DNA of 6,318 bases, from the NCBI GenBank assembly GCA_900550615.1, contig URSX01000094.1, positions 1 to 6,318 of the forward strand, in the 5' to 3' direction. The stretch's first letter is position 1, and each line of letters begins with the position of its first letter. The DNA is from an uncultured Eubacteriales bacterium (lineage in GTDB: Bacteria > Bacillota > Clostridia > Oscillospirales > Oscillospiraceae). Below, piece after piece: positions 1-5,504 of this stretch. A program made the position numbers and the translations under genes. The notes below the pieces were generated by a model, which was not told the DNA's origin, did not search any database, and worked only from the letters and a program-made list of their open reading frames with translations.

Positions 1-1
1 C

Positions 2-139
2 CTGCGGCTGGATATGCCCGCTTTCATGCTGAAGCTGGTGTCCTCGGTGATCGTGGTGCTGGCCATCGCCACACCCTACTTCAAAAAACAGCTGCCCATG
101 CTGCGCCGCCGCATGGCCGCGCGAAAGGAGGCCCGTTGA
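2..139 (+). CDS. C-terminal end of an ABC transporter permease (partial)
   Basis: The open frame runs in from the left edge and ends at a TGA at 137-139, leaving 45 residues. It contains one hydrophobic stretch (roughly residues 8-26, MLKLVSSVIVVLAIATPYF) followed by a strongly basic tail with RRR and ARKEAR, as expected for the last membrane segment and cytoplasmic end of a permease. The ATPase gene begins one base after the stop, so the two are almost certainly co-transcribed and translationally linked. The adjacent COG1101-type ATPase suggests a COG4120-type permease from an uncharacterised amino-acid-type uptake system (the TrpXYZ-like layout of binding protein, permease, ATPase). That assignment rests on context; the fragment is too short to identify by itself. 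Confidence 0.75.
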   Translation: MRLDMPAFMLKLVSSVIVVLAIATPYFKKQLPMLRRRMAARKEAR

Positions 140-140
140 A

Positions 141-929
141 ATGCTGAAGCTCGACCATATTTCCAAGACCTTTAACCCCGGCACCATCAACGAAAAGGTA
201 GCCCTGCGGGATCTGAGTCTGCATCTGGCCCCCGGGGATTTCGTCACCATCATCGGCTCCAACGGCGCGGGGAAGTCCACCCTGTTTAACGCCATCTGCG
301 GCAGCTTTTTCACCGACAGCGGCAGCATCTATCTGGACGGGAGGAACATCACCTTCCTGCCGGAGTATCAGCGCTCCCGGCAGATCGGCCGCCTGTTTCA
401 GGACCCCATGCGCGGCAGCGCCCCTCACATGACCATTGAGGAAAACCTCTCCCTGGCCGCCGCCTCCGGCGGTTGGCTGAGCCGTGTGACCCGGGCGGAA
501 AAGGCCGCCTTCCGGGAGAAGCTGTCGGAGCTGAACATGGGGTTGGAGGATCGGATGAAGCAGCCAGTGGGTCTGCTCTCCGGCGGCCAGCGCCAGGCGC
601 TGACGCTGATGATGGCCACCTTTAAGCCCCCAAAACTCCTGCTGCTGGATGAGCACACCGCCGCCCTGGATCCTGCCACGGCGGAAAAAGTGCTGGAGAT
701 CACCCGGCAGACGGTGGCGGAGAACCACATCACCACCCTCATGGTCACCCACAACATGCACCAGGCTCTGGAGCTGGGTAACCGTACCCTGATGATGGAC
801 AGCGGCCACATCGTGCTGGATGTATCCGGCGAAAAGCGGAAGAGCATGACCGTGGATGACCTGCTGGCCCAGTTTAAGGCCGGTGTCGGCAAGACTCTGG
901 ACAACGACCGCATCCTCCTCTCGGAATAA
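141..929 (+). CDS. ABC transporter ATP-binding protein, COG1101 type
   Basis: This 262-residue ATPase would power a membrane importer by hydrolysing ATP at the cytoplasmic face. All nucleotide-binding motifs are present: Walker A GSNGAGKST at residues 39-47, Q-loop glutamine in LFQDP near 87, signature LSGGQ at 146-150, Walker B LLLLDE at 166-171, D-loop ALD near 175-177, and switch histidine in MVTHN at 204. The QDPMRGSAPHMTIEENL stretch and LLLLDEHTAALDP resemble COG1101 ATPases paired with COG4120 permeases and COG2984 binding proteins, some of which carry tryptophan or other aromatic amino acids. The substrate cannot be read from this gene. The start is ATG at 141, with AAAGGAGG at 124-131, nine bases upstream and inside the end of the permease gene. 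It is the last gene of its operon, with a strong terminator just downstream. Length is normal for the family. Confidence 0.93.
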   Translation: MLKLDHISKTFNPGTINEKVALRDLSLHLAPGDFVTIIGSNGAGKSTLFNAICGSFFTDSGSIYLDGRNITFLPEYQRSRQIGRLFQDPMRGSAPHMTIEENLSLAAASGGWLSRVTRAEKAAFREKLSELNMGLEDRMKQPVGLLSGGQRQALTLMMATFKPPKLLLLDEHTAALDPATAEKVLEITRQTVAENHITTLMVTHNMHQALELGNRTLMMDSGHIVLDVSGEKRKSMTVDDLLAQFKAGVGKTLDNDRILLSE

Positions 930-954
930 CAGATTTGATAGATCTCCTTATGAC

Positions 955-990
955 AAAGGGAAAGCACCTGCGCGGTGCTTTCCCTTTTTA
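955..990 (+). terminator. Rho-independent terminator of the ABC transporter operon
   Basis: A perfect 14-bp stem pairs AAAGGGAAAGCACC (955-968) with GGTGCTTTCCCTTT (974-987) around a 5-base loop, TGCGC, and runs directly into TTTTT. It lies 25 bases after the ATPase stop. Because the left arm begins with an A-run, the same hairpin could also stop transcription arriving on the minus strand from the SipW-type gene, although that gene ends about 245 bases away. Confidence 0.92.
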
Positions 991-1060
991 TGTCTCTGGC
1001 GGCCTGCGTGCAGCAGACTGCGTGTCTTTTGTCCGAAAAAACGGAGGGACTCAATAATCT

Positions 1061-1094
1061 CAAGGAGCGGTGTCCGGATGGACGCCGCTCCTTG
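1061..1094. repeat. Strong hairpin without a T-tract
   Basis: CAAGGAGCGG (1061-1070) pairs perfectly with CCGCTCCTTG (1085-1094). The stem continues inward as TGTCC against GGACG with one G-T pair, giving about 15 bp around a GGAT loop. No T-run follows on either strand, so it is not a classical terminator. It may be a transcript-end stabiliser or a remnant of a dispersed intergenic repeat; the sequence alone does not decide. Confidence 0.6.
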
Positions 1095-1231
1095 TAGGGG
1101 AGATTCCACCGCGCGGAGTATGAGATACGCGGCAGAGGGCAGAAAGCAGGGTTCAGAGCATCCGCCGGTAAACGGTCAGACGCGCCTGATTTGTCTCCCC
1201 GCCGGTGGGCGGAGGGGGTGGAAATAGGGTT

Positions 1232-2701
1232 TTACTTAATAATCACGGATGTGCCGCTTTGCTGTGCGGTGTGTCCCGTACCGACATAGTTAGAGAGTGC
1301 GGCAACGTTCATGTTTGCAAAGGTTCCGCCGTTGAGAACTGTGGATGTGGCATAGCTCTGAACGAAAAGCCCGTTTGTTCCGTTAAAGGTTCCGCCATTC
1401 ACCGTCATTGCAGCACCGTTGGAAACTGCTTTGAAAGAATTTGAAGTTAAGGTTCCACCGTTGATTACGGCTGTTCCAAGATAGTCGTTGGAAAGGGCCC
1501 AATATCCGGTGGAGGTCACGGTCACATCATTTACGGTTAGATCGCCATATCTGCAATTCTTAATTCCGCTGGAATCGGTATCAAGTTCCAAAGCGTTGAT
1601 TTCCATCACTGCATGTGTAGTAGAAGCACCAGGATCAAAATAATTCCAGCCATTGGTGATAGCAAAGCCATTTCCGTTCTTTAGGACGACCTTACCACCA
1701 TTGAAGGTCATCTTGCCAAAGTTTTCAACTACATGCCATGTATTTCCATTGGCCCCGTCACGAGAAATTGTTCCGCCCTCGACTACACAGACTGCATTAT
1801 CTCCGTTGCGAAGTGCTGCAGTGTTGCCCTTGAGGGAGATGATTTGACCGCTTTTATCTGTGCTTGAATCTGTCAGAGTAAGATGGCCTTTATTCAGAAT
1901 GGTGTGCGATCCAGCATTCGTTACAGTGCGACCATTCAAATCCAGGGTTACATCCTTATCCGCAGGGATGACGAAGTTGTTGGTCGTAATGCTGTTCGCC
2001 AGCACGATATTGACAGGAGCTGTTGCATTGTTCACAGCGGCCTGCAGTTGGTCACCCGATGTAACTAAAACAGGATATTCAGCATCTTTGTCGTACTGAT
2101 TATTAAAGCTGTCGTTCTCCACCGTGTCCTGCGCCGCAACAACGGTGATGGAGATGCCGTCCAGCGTCAGGCCCTGATAGTCGTTGCCGGCAGTGGTCTG
2201 CATCACGCCCTTGATGTAATATACATCGCTGGTTTCGGCCTTTTTCAGATTGCCGGTGAACTCGTCAAGCGCAGTTTCTGTTTCTGTTCCATCGGCTGCC
2301 TTTGTTACCAGATAGAAGTCAATAACATCCAACAGATCGAAATTACCCTCATTAGCAACGGTAGTGCCCGTGTTGACCTGTGCTTTCCACTTCAAAGCCA
2401 AATTGCCCTTGTTGGCAATTCTAAAGCCCTCGGTCAGATAACGACAGCCCGGCTCCCAGAGAATCTCTGCGCCAGCTTCTGCATCCGTCATAGCAGCTTT
2501 GGTGAAGTTCAGCTTCTCAATATGAGAATCGCTGTTCGCACCGATAATATCCACTTTCAGATTGCCGGACACGATCTTGTTGACCCCGGTGGAGGCGGTG
2601 TCGGTGAACCACGCGAAGGTGGATCCAACCAGCATGGCCACGCACAGCACCAGCGCGAACACGCTGGCAAGCAGGGAGCGTTTGGTAGTGTTTTTACTCA
2701 T
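1232..2701 (-). CDS. Secreted SipW-type signal peptide protein with C-terminal beta-helix repeats
   Basis: This 489-residue protein has a basic N-terminus (MSKNTTKRS), a hydrophobic core at about residues 10-30 and the motif LVGSTFAWFTDTAS, the hallmark of SipW-cognate signal peptides on TasA/CalY-like proteins. Cleavage after the FA at 29-30 is likely, with export to the cell surface or matrix. Residues about 46-200 look like the TasA-type beta-sandwich region (NKIVSGNLKVDI, then IANKGNLALKW). From about residue 207 the protein changes to repeats of 21-23 residues with N at 391, 414, 435 and 457 (VNDVT, INGGT, VNGGT, LNGGT), plus related turns near 308, 334 and 369. These suggest right-handed beta-helix rungs. 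There is no LPXTG or other anchor. ATG at 2701 is chosen because AAAAGGAG (2711-2718) lies nine bases upstream; the frame extends to a TTG at 2779 with no such site. The repeat half is lower in GC than the N-terminal half. Function is unknown; adhesion or matrix is a guess. Confidence 0.88.
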   Translation of the reverse strand: MSKNTTKRSLLASVFALVLCVAMLVGSTFAWFTDTASTGVNKIVSGNLKVDIIGANSDSHIEKLNFTKAAMTDAEAGAEILWEPGCRYLTEGFRIANKGNLALKWKAQVNTGTTVANEGNFDLLDVIDFYLVTKAADGTETETALDEFTGNLKKAETSDVYYIKGVMQTTAGNDYQGLTLDGISITVVAAQDTVENDSFNNQYDKDAEYPVLVTSGDQLQAAVNNATAPVNIVLANSITTNNFVIPADKDVTLDLNGRTVTNAGSHTILNKGHLTLTDSSTDKSGQIISLKGNTAALRNGDNAVCVVEGGTISRDGANGNTWHVVENFGKMTFNGGKVVLKNGNGFAITNGWNYFDPGASTTHAVMEINALELDTDSSGIKNCRYGDLTVNDVTVTSTGYWALSNDYLGTAVINGGTLTSNSFKAVSNGAAMTVNGGTFNGTNGLFVQSYATSTVLNGGTFANMNVAALSNYVGTGHTAQQSGTSVIIK

Positions 2702-2710
2702 ACTTTCAAT

Positions 2711-2718
2711 CTCCTTTT
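2711..2718 (-). promoter_or_regulatory. Ribosome binding site fixing the SipW-type protein start
   Basis: On the minus strand AAAAGGAG stands nine bases before ATG 2701. This decides against the longer frame beginning at TTG 2779, whose first codons fall inside a hairpin and have no such site. Confidence 0.85.
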
Positions 2719-2762
2719 CTAATATAGTTTTCAGACCCGGGCACTCTCTCCGGAACACCTCA

Positions 2763-2801
2763 TGCTTTTTGCGATGCAAAAAGCAGAATTGCCGGCAATT
2801 C
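2763..2801. repeat. Two adjacent perfect inverted repeats in the leader of the SipW-type gene
   Basis: TGCTTTTTGC (2763-2772) pairs with GCAAAAAGCA (2776-2785) around a 3-base loop. It is followed immediately by the 16-base perfect palindrome GAATTGCCGGCAATTC (2786-2801). Both lie between the predicted transcription start (about 2820) and the ribosome binding site. They would be part of the leader RNA, or could be protein-binding sites downstream of the promoter. Confidence 0.75.
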
Positions 2802-2826
2802 TCGCCCGATATCTATGAACGGATAT

Positions 2827-2855
2827 ATTATAGCACTTGTGCGAAAATTCCGCAA
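2827..2855 (-). promoter_or_regulatory. Sigma-A-like promoter with extended -10 for the SipW-type gene
   Basis: Read on the minus strand, TTGCGG (2850-2855) is followed by a 17-base spacer ending in TGC and then a perfect TATAAT (2827-2832). The TGn just before the -10 box makes an extended -10 element, which compensates for the weak -35. The predicted start near 2820 gives a leader of about 120 bases. Confidence 0.8.
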
Positions 2856-2907
2856 GCGATTTTTCGTATTCTCCACTCTGCACAGTTTTCTCATAAATTC
2901 TTGTGCA

Positions 2908-2955
2908 AAACGCAAGAACCGTCTTGCAGTGACCGCTGTGTCTGTGCGGTCACTG
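2908..2955 (-). terminator. Tandem hairpins at the end of the PII-like operon, probable terminator
   Basis: A perfect 10-bp stem pairs CAGTGACCGC (2927-2936) with GCGGTCACTG (2946-2955) and contains the TGA stop of the PII-like gene. It abuts a second stem, GCAAGA (2912-2917) with TCTTGC (2922-2927), followed on the minus strand by GTTTTG. The T-run is short, so termination efficiency is uncertain. A third segment, TTCTTG at 2898-2903, could pair with CAAGAA at 2913-2918 instead, giving mutually exclusive folds. Confidence 0.55.
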
Positions 2956-3618
2956 GGCCTTATGGAAGCCGAAACCGGCTACCTCCGTAGTGGGCAGGGA
3001 GAAGGCAATGGCCTGGGCCGGGGAATCCGGACCGGCCTTTTGCAGAATGGAGCGCATGATCTCCGCCTTCTGCTCCGTCCGGGCCACGATGAGCACCACT
3101 TCCTTCTCCTGAGCGATGGTGATGTTATAGAACTTCTTCACCTGCTCGTCGCCGGTGCCCTTTCCATGGAGCACCGTGCCGCCCCGGGCCCCGGCGGCGC
3201 GGGCCGCCTCCATGACCAGGTCACTCTGGCCCTGGCTGGCGATGACCACGATCAGCTCATAGGCAAAATTCAGATCCGGGGTGTACTTGCCGGAGCCGGT
3301 CTCCGTGCCCTTCAAAAATTCCATGGTTTTTCCTCCTCCTATGCTTTTCATGGGTACGGCAATGACGATGCCGTGGCCGGGAACGCCCAGGTGCAGCCGC
3401 TCCCGCTGGCCCTCGATGAAGGCCTTGGTCTTCTCCTCCGTGGCCGCCGAGAGCATCACGCGCTTTTCATTGGACTCAATGCCCAAAAAGTCCAGCATAC
3501 TCTGGATGGCCGTGCCATATCCGTGGAGCGTGACGTTCAGCGGCAGAGCCAGCTCCTCCGTCAGCGCCTCCAGCCGGGGCAGCGCCTCCGGCGTAACGAT
3601 GGAAATTACATAGTTCAT
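2950..3618 (-). CDS. PII-like regulatory protein with two tandem PII-type halves
   Basis: This 222-residue cytosolic protein is about twice the length of a classical GlnB/GlnK (about 112). The two halves look alike: LHGYGT at 31-36 and LHGKGT at 150-155, each following a beta strand and helix and each followed by a strand (KRVMLSAATEEK near 52-63; KEVVLIVARTEQK near 172-184). A Gly-rich linker lies around 94-111. This suggests two ferredoxin-like PII folds in one chain. The classical T-loop tyrosine context and the GDGKI-type B-loop are not evident, so canonical uridylylation and ATP/2-oxoglutarate sensing cannot be assumed. The start is ATG 3618, with GGAGG (3626-3630) seven bases upstream; its ATG overlaps the TGA of the DUF1538 gene as ATGA, implying coupled translation. 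By position its likely partner is that membrane protein, as GlnK partners AmtB. The ligand is unknown. Confidence 0.85.
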   Translation of the reverse strand: MNYVISIVTPEALPRLEALTEELALPLNVTLHGYGTAIQSMLDFLGIESNEKRVMLSAATEEKTKAFIEGQRERLHLGVPGHGIVIAVPMKSIGGGKTMEFLKGTETGSGKYTPDLNFAYELIVVIASQGQSDLVMEAARAAGARGGTVLHGKGTGDEQVKKFYNITIAQEKEVVLIVARTEQKAEIMRSILQKAGPDSPAQAIAFSLPTTEVAGFGFHKAQ

Positions 3619-5174
3619 GCCGGTTCCTCCCACAGTTCAATAATATCGCAGTCGCCATAGCTCTCCAGCTCCTGGGTAACCTTCTTGGCCTTGATTTGAT
3701 AGTAAAAACCCACCACCTGGATGGACAGCAGGGGCATCATGGCCACCATGGCCACGATGCCGAAGGCATCGGTGAGCACATTGCCGCCCAGGGCGATGCT
3801 CACCCCCATCATGAATTGCAGCATGAAGGTGGCCGTCATGGGTCCGGAGGCCACGCCGCCGGAGTCGAATGCGATGGCCGTGTAGATATCCGGCACAAAG
3901 AACGACAGGCCCAGGGCGATGGCATAGCCCGGCACCAGGAACCACAGGATGGAGATCCCCGTTACCACCCGGAGCATGGCCAGGGCCATAGCCAGGGCGA
4001 TGGCCACCGACAGGCTGATCTTGATGGCCTTGCCGGGAATGGCGCCGGCGCTGACCTCCTCGATCTGCTTTTCCAGCACCGTTACCGCAGGCTCCGCCGA
4101 GATGATGAACCAGCCCAGCAGCGCCGCCAGAGGGATCAGCAGCCACTCCATGGAGCTCTCAATCAGCGCCGCACCCAGCTCCGCGCCCAGGTTGGAAAAG
4201 CCCACGTTCACGCCCGTCAAAAACAGGACCAGGCCCACATAGGTATACACGATACCCACGAAAATTTTACCAAAGCTGCGCAGGTTCATGCAGAACACGA
4301 ACAGCTGGAACAGCAGGAAAATGGCCACGATGGGGAGCATGGCCACGGCCATCTCCTTCATATACACCGGCAGCTCCCGCAGAAAGGCTGTGCCGATGCC
4401 GGTGGTGCTGTCGAAGTGTACGGGGGTGATACCCGCAGCCTCGCCGCTGCCGCTGCCGAAAAAGCCCAGCAGAAGCACCGAGAGGATGGGCCCGATGGAG
4501 CACAGAGCCACCAGGCCAAAGCTGTCCGCCTCCGCACGGCGGTCGCTTCGCACATGGGAAATACCGACGCCCAGGGCCAGAATGAACGGCACCGTCATGG
4601 GGCCGGTGGTGACGCCGCCAGAGTCAAAGGCGATGCACAGAAATTCCCGATCCGTGAAGGCCGCCAGCACAAAAATCACTATGTAGCACCCCAGCAGCAC
4701 CCAACGCAGGTTAATGCCGTAGAGAATGCGCATCATGCACACCACCATGAAAAAGCCCACGCCGATGCCCACCGCCGCCAGGAGCACAGTCTTGTCGATA
4801 TTGGGCACGGTGTCCGCCAGAACCTGCAGGTCGGGCTCCGCCACCGTCACTGCCACGCCCAGGGCAAAGGCCACCAGGATGATGACGGGCAGCTTACCGA
4901 TCTTCGTCAGGGCGGTACCGATCTTGCTGCCGATGATGGTCATGGACCGCTCGGCGCCCAGGGAGAACAGGCCCAGACCCACCACGATCATCAGCGCGCC
5001 GATGAGAAAGGTCAGCAGCAGTGTGGGCTGCATAGGCACCAGGAACAGGCACAGCAGCGTCACAATGGCTATGATGGGCAGCACCGAAACCAGAGACTCC
5101 CGGATCTTTTCCGTGAGCAGGGTGCGGGTTTTGTCAAAATTTGCTTTACGCTTCGCTTTGGATCTACTCAACAA
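3615..5174 (-). CDS. DUF1538 multi-pass membrane protein, internally duplicated
   Basis: This 519-residue integral membrane protein has about a dozen hydrophobic segments and a short basic N-terminus (MLSRSKAKRK). It is a tandem duplication: AFDSGGVTTGPMT at residues 182-194 recurs as AFDSGGVASGPMT at 435-447, and AEPDLQVL at 112-119 recurs as AEPAVTVL at 360-367. These motifs are typical of DUF1538. The charged and small residues conserved inside membrane segments (Glu in AEP, Asp in FDSGG) suggest a substrate or ion path, so transport is a reasonable inference, but I know of no established substrate. The start is TTG 5174 (second TTG at 5171 possible): GAGG lies seven bases upstream (5182-5185), and the first in-frame ATG, at residue 48, would remove the first membrane helix. 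The start overlaps the stop of the XRE gene by 7 bases, and the stop overlaps the PII-like gene by 4. Confidence 0.9.
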   Translation of the reverse strand: MLSRSKAKRKANFDKTRTLLTEKIRESLVSVLPIIAIVTLLCLFLVPMQPTLLLTFLIGALMIVVGLGLFSLGAERSMTIIGSKIGTALTKIGKLPVIILVAFALGVAVTVAEPDLQVLADTVPNIDKTVLLAAVGIGVGFFMVVCMMRILYGINLRWVLLGCYIVIFVLAAFTDREFLCIAFDSGGVTTGPMTVPFILALGVGISHVRSDRRAEADSFGLVALCSIGPILSVLLLGFFGSGSGEAAGITPVHFDSTTGIGTAFLRELPVYMKEMAVAMLPIVAIFLLFQLFVFCMNLRSFGKIFVGIVYTYVGLVLFLTGVNVGFSNLGAELGAALIESSMEWLLIPLAALLGWFIISAEPAVTVLEKQIEEVSAGAIPGKAIKISLSVAIALAMALAMLRVVTGISILWFLVPGYAIALGLSFFVPDIYTAIAFDSGGVASGPMTATFMLQFMMGVSIALGGNVLTDAFGIVAMVAMMPLLSIQVVGFYYQIKAKKVTQELESYGDCDIIELWEEPA

Positions 5175-5419
5175 TTTGATTCCTCGCCTTCCTTTTGTTC
5201 TATGTTGTCCTGCTGATCCACCAGATCCGCAATGTCCCAGAGCTGGCAGTCCAGCGCGCTGCAGATCCGCACCAGCATCTGGGTAGACACCGGCAGGTCA
5301 TGCTGGAGCTTGCAGTAGGTAGACTGGCTGATCCCCGCCATCTGGCGCAGATCATGCCCCTTCAGATCCCGGTCGATCATCAGCTTGAAGAGCTTTTTAT
5401 AGCTGATCGCCTTTTGCAT
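5168..5419 (-). CDS. Small XRE/Cro-type helix-turn-helix regulator
   Basis: This 83-residue protein is almost entirely one DNA-binding domain of the Cro/C1 type (HTH_26-like). Residues 7-65 give the five-helix pattern, with the helix-turn-helix around DLRQMAGISQSTYCKLQHD (24-42) and a closing LVRICSALDCQLWDIADLV helix pair. The C-terminal tail is short and very polar (DQQDNIEQKEGEESNC), with no ligand-binding domain. The start is ATG 5419 with GGAGG (5427-5431) seven bases upstream; the frame extends to 5485, but that extension runs through the promoter. It is the first gene of the operon with DUF1538 and the PII-like protein and probably represses its own promoter, where a long inverted repeat covers the spacer. 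A signal that releases repression is not visible; one could come through a partner protein. Confidence 0.9.
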   Translation of the reverse strand: MQKAISYKKLFKLMIDRDLKGHDLRQMAGISQSTYCKLQHDLPVSTQMLVRICSALDCQLWDIADLVDQQDNIEQKEGEESNC

Positions 5420-5447
5420 AGCTATTCCTCCACATGCTTTTTTATTT

Positions 5448-5476
5448 AATATAGCATAAAAATATTCAAAATGCAA
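5448..5476 (-). promoter_or_regulatory. Promoter of the XRE-DUF1538-PII operon
   Basis: On the minus strand TTGCAT (5471-5476), a 17-base spacer ending TGC, and TATATT (5448-5453) form a sigma-A-like promoter with an extended -10. Transcription would start near 5441, giving a leader of only about 20 bases before the XRE gene. The left arm of the inverted repeat at 5457-5504 lies inside the spacer. Confidence 0.72.
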
Positions 5477-5504
5477 TGTGTCCACTTTGTTTTGAATATT
5501 TTTA
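5457..5504. promoter_or_regulatory. 15-bp perfect inverted repeat, candidate XRE operator
   Basis: TAAAAATATTCAAAA (5457-5471) is repeated inverted as TTTTGAATATTTTTA (5490-5504), with an 18-base spacer, so equivalent points are 33 bp apart, about three helical turns. The left arm fills the spacer of the operon promoter and the right arm lies just upstream of its -35 box. A third AATATTC occurs at 5515-5521. The layout suits cooperative binding of two repressor dimers and autoregulation by the XRE protein; binding is inferred. Confidence 0.7.

Larger units (their letters stand above)
930..1231. other. Non-coding region between convergent genes
   Basis: About 300 bases separate the ABC ATPase stop from the stop of the minus-strand SipW-type protein gene. 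It contains the intrinsic terminator at 955-990 and a second strong hairpin at 1061-1094. From 1095 to 1231 I see only weak short inverted repeats (for example CCGCC and GGCGG at 1199-1203 and 1208-1212). Open frames crossing the region lack a ribosome binding site and protein-like composition. No T-rich terminator lies immediately after the minus-strand gene. Confidence 0.6.

Noticed and set aside
81..809. A 242-codon minus-strand open frame across the ABC ATPase
   Set aside because: It is a shadow of the GC-rich ATPase gene, which has every ABC motif; the antisense product has Gly/His/Gln-rich, non-domain composition.
1194..1220. Possible terminator after the SipW-type gene
   Set aside because: CCGCC/GGCGG pairing is only 5 bp without bulges, and on the minus strand it is followed by GAGACAAA, not a T-run.
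2702..2779. N-terminal extension of the SipW-type protein to a TTG at 2779
   Set aside because: It would put a charged 26-residue leader before a normal signal peptide. It has no ribosome binding site and lies within the hairpin at 2763-2785; ATG 2701 has an excellent site.
3619..3633. GTG start at 3633 for the PII-like protein
   Set aside because: The bases from 3626 to 3630 are its own ribosome binding site; ATG 3618 gives an ATGA overlap and a PII-like N-terminus beginning directly with a beta strand.
3696..5216. A 506-codon plus-strand open frame opposite the DUF1538 gene
   Set aside because: Its translation is rich in His, Gln, Gly and Asp and low in hydrophobic core, as expected for the antisense of a GC-rich membrane protein gene. 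It has no sensible start context, and the minus-strand gene has clear DUF1538 motifs.
5420..5485. N-terminal extension of the XRE protein to 5485
   Set aside because: The extension runs through the predicted -10 and -35 boxes and the operator-like repeat; ATG 5419 has GGAGG at ideal spacing.
5457..5504. The inverted repeat as a transposon end or intrinsic terminator
   Set aside because: There is no transposase or target duplication, the 18-base loop and AT-only stem are poor for a terminator, and its placement over the promoter fits an operator better.
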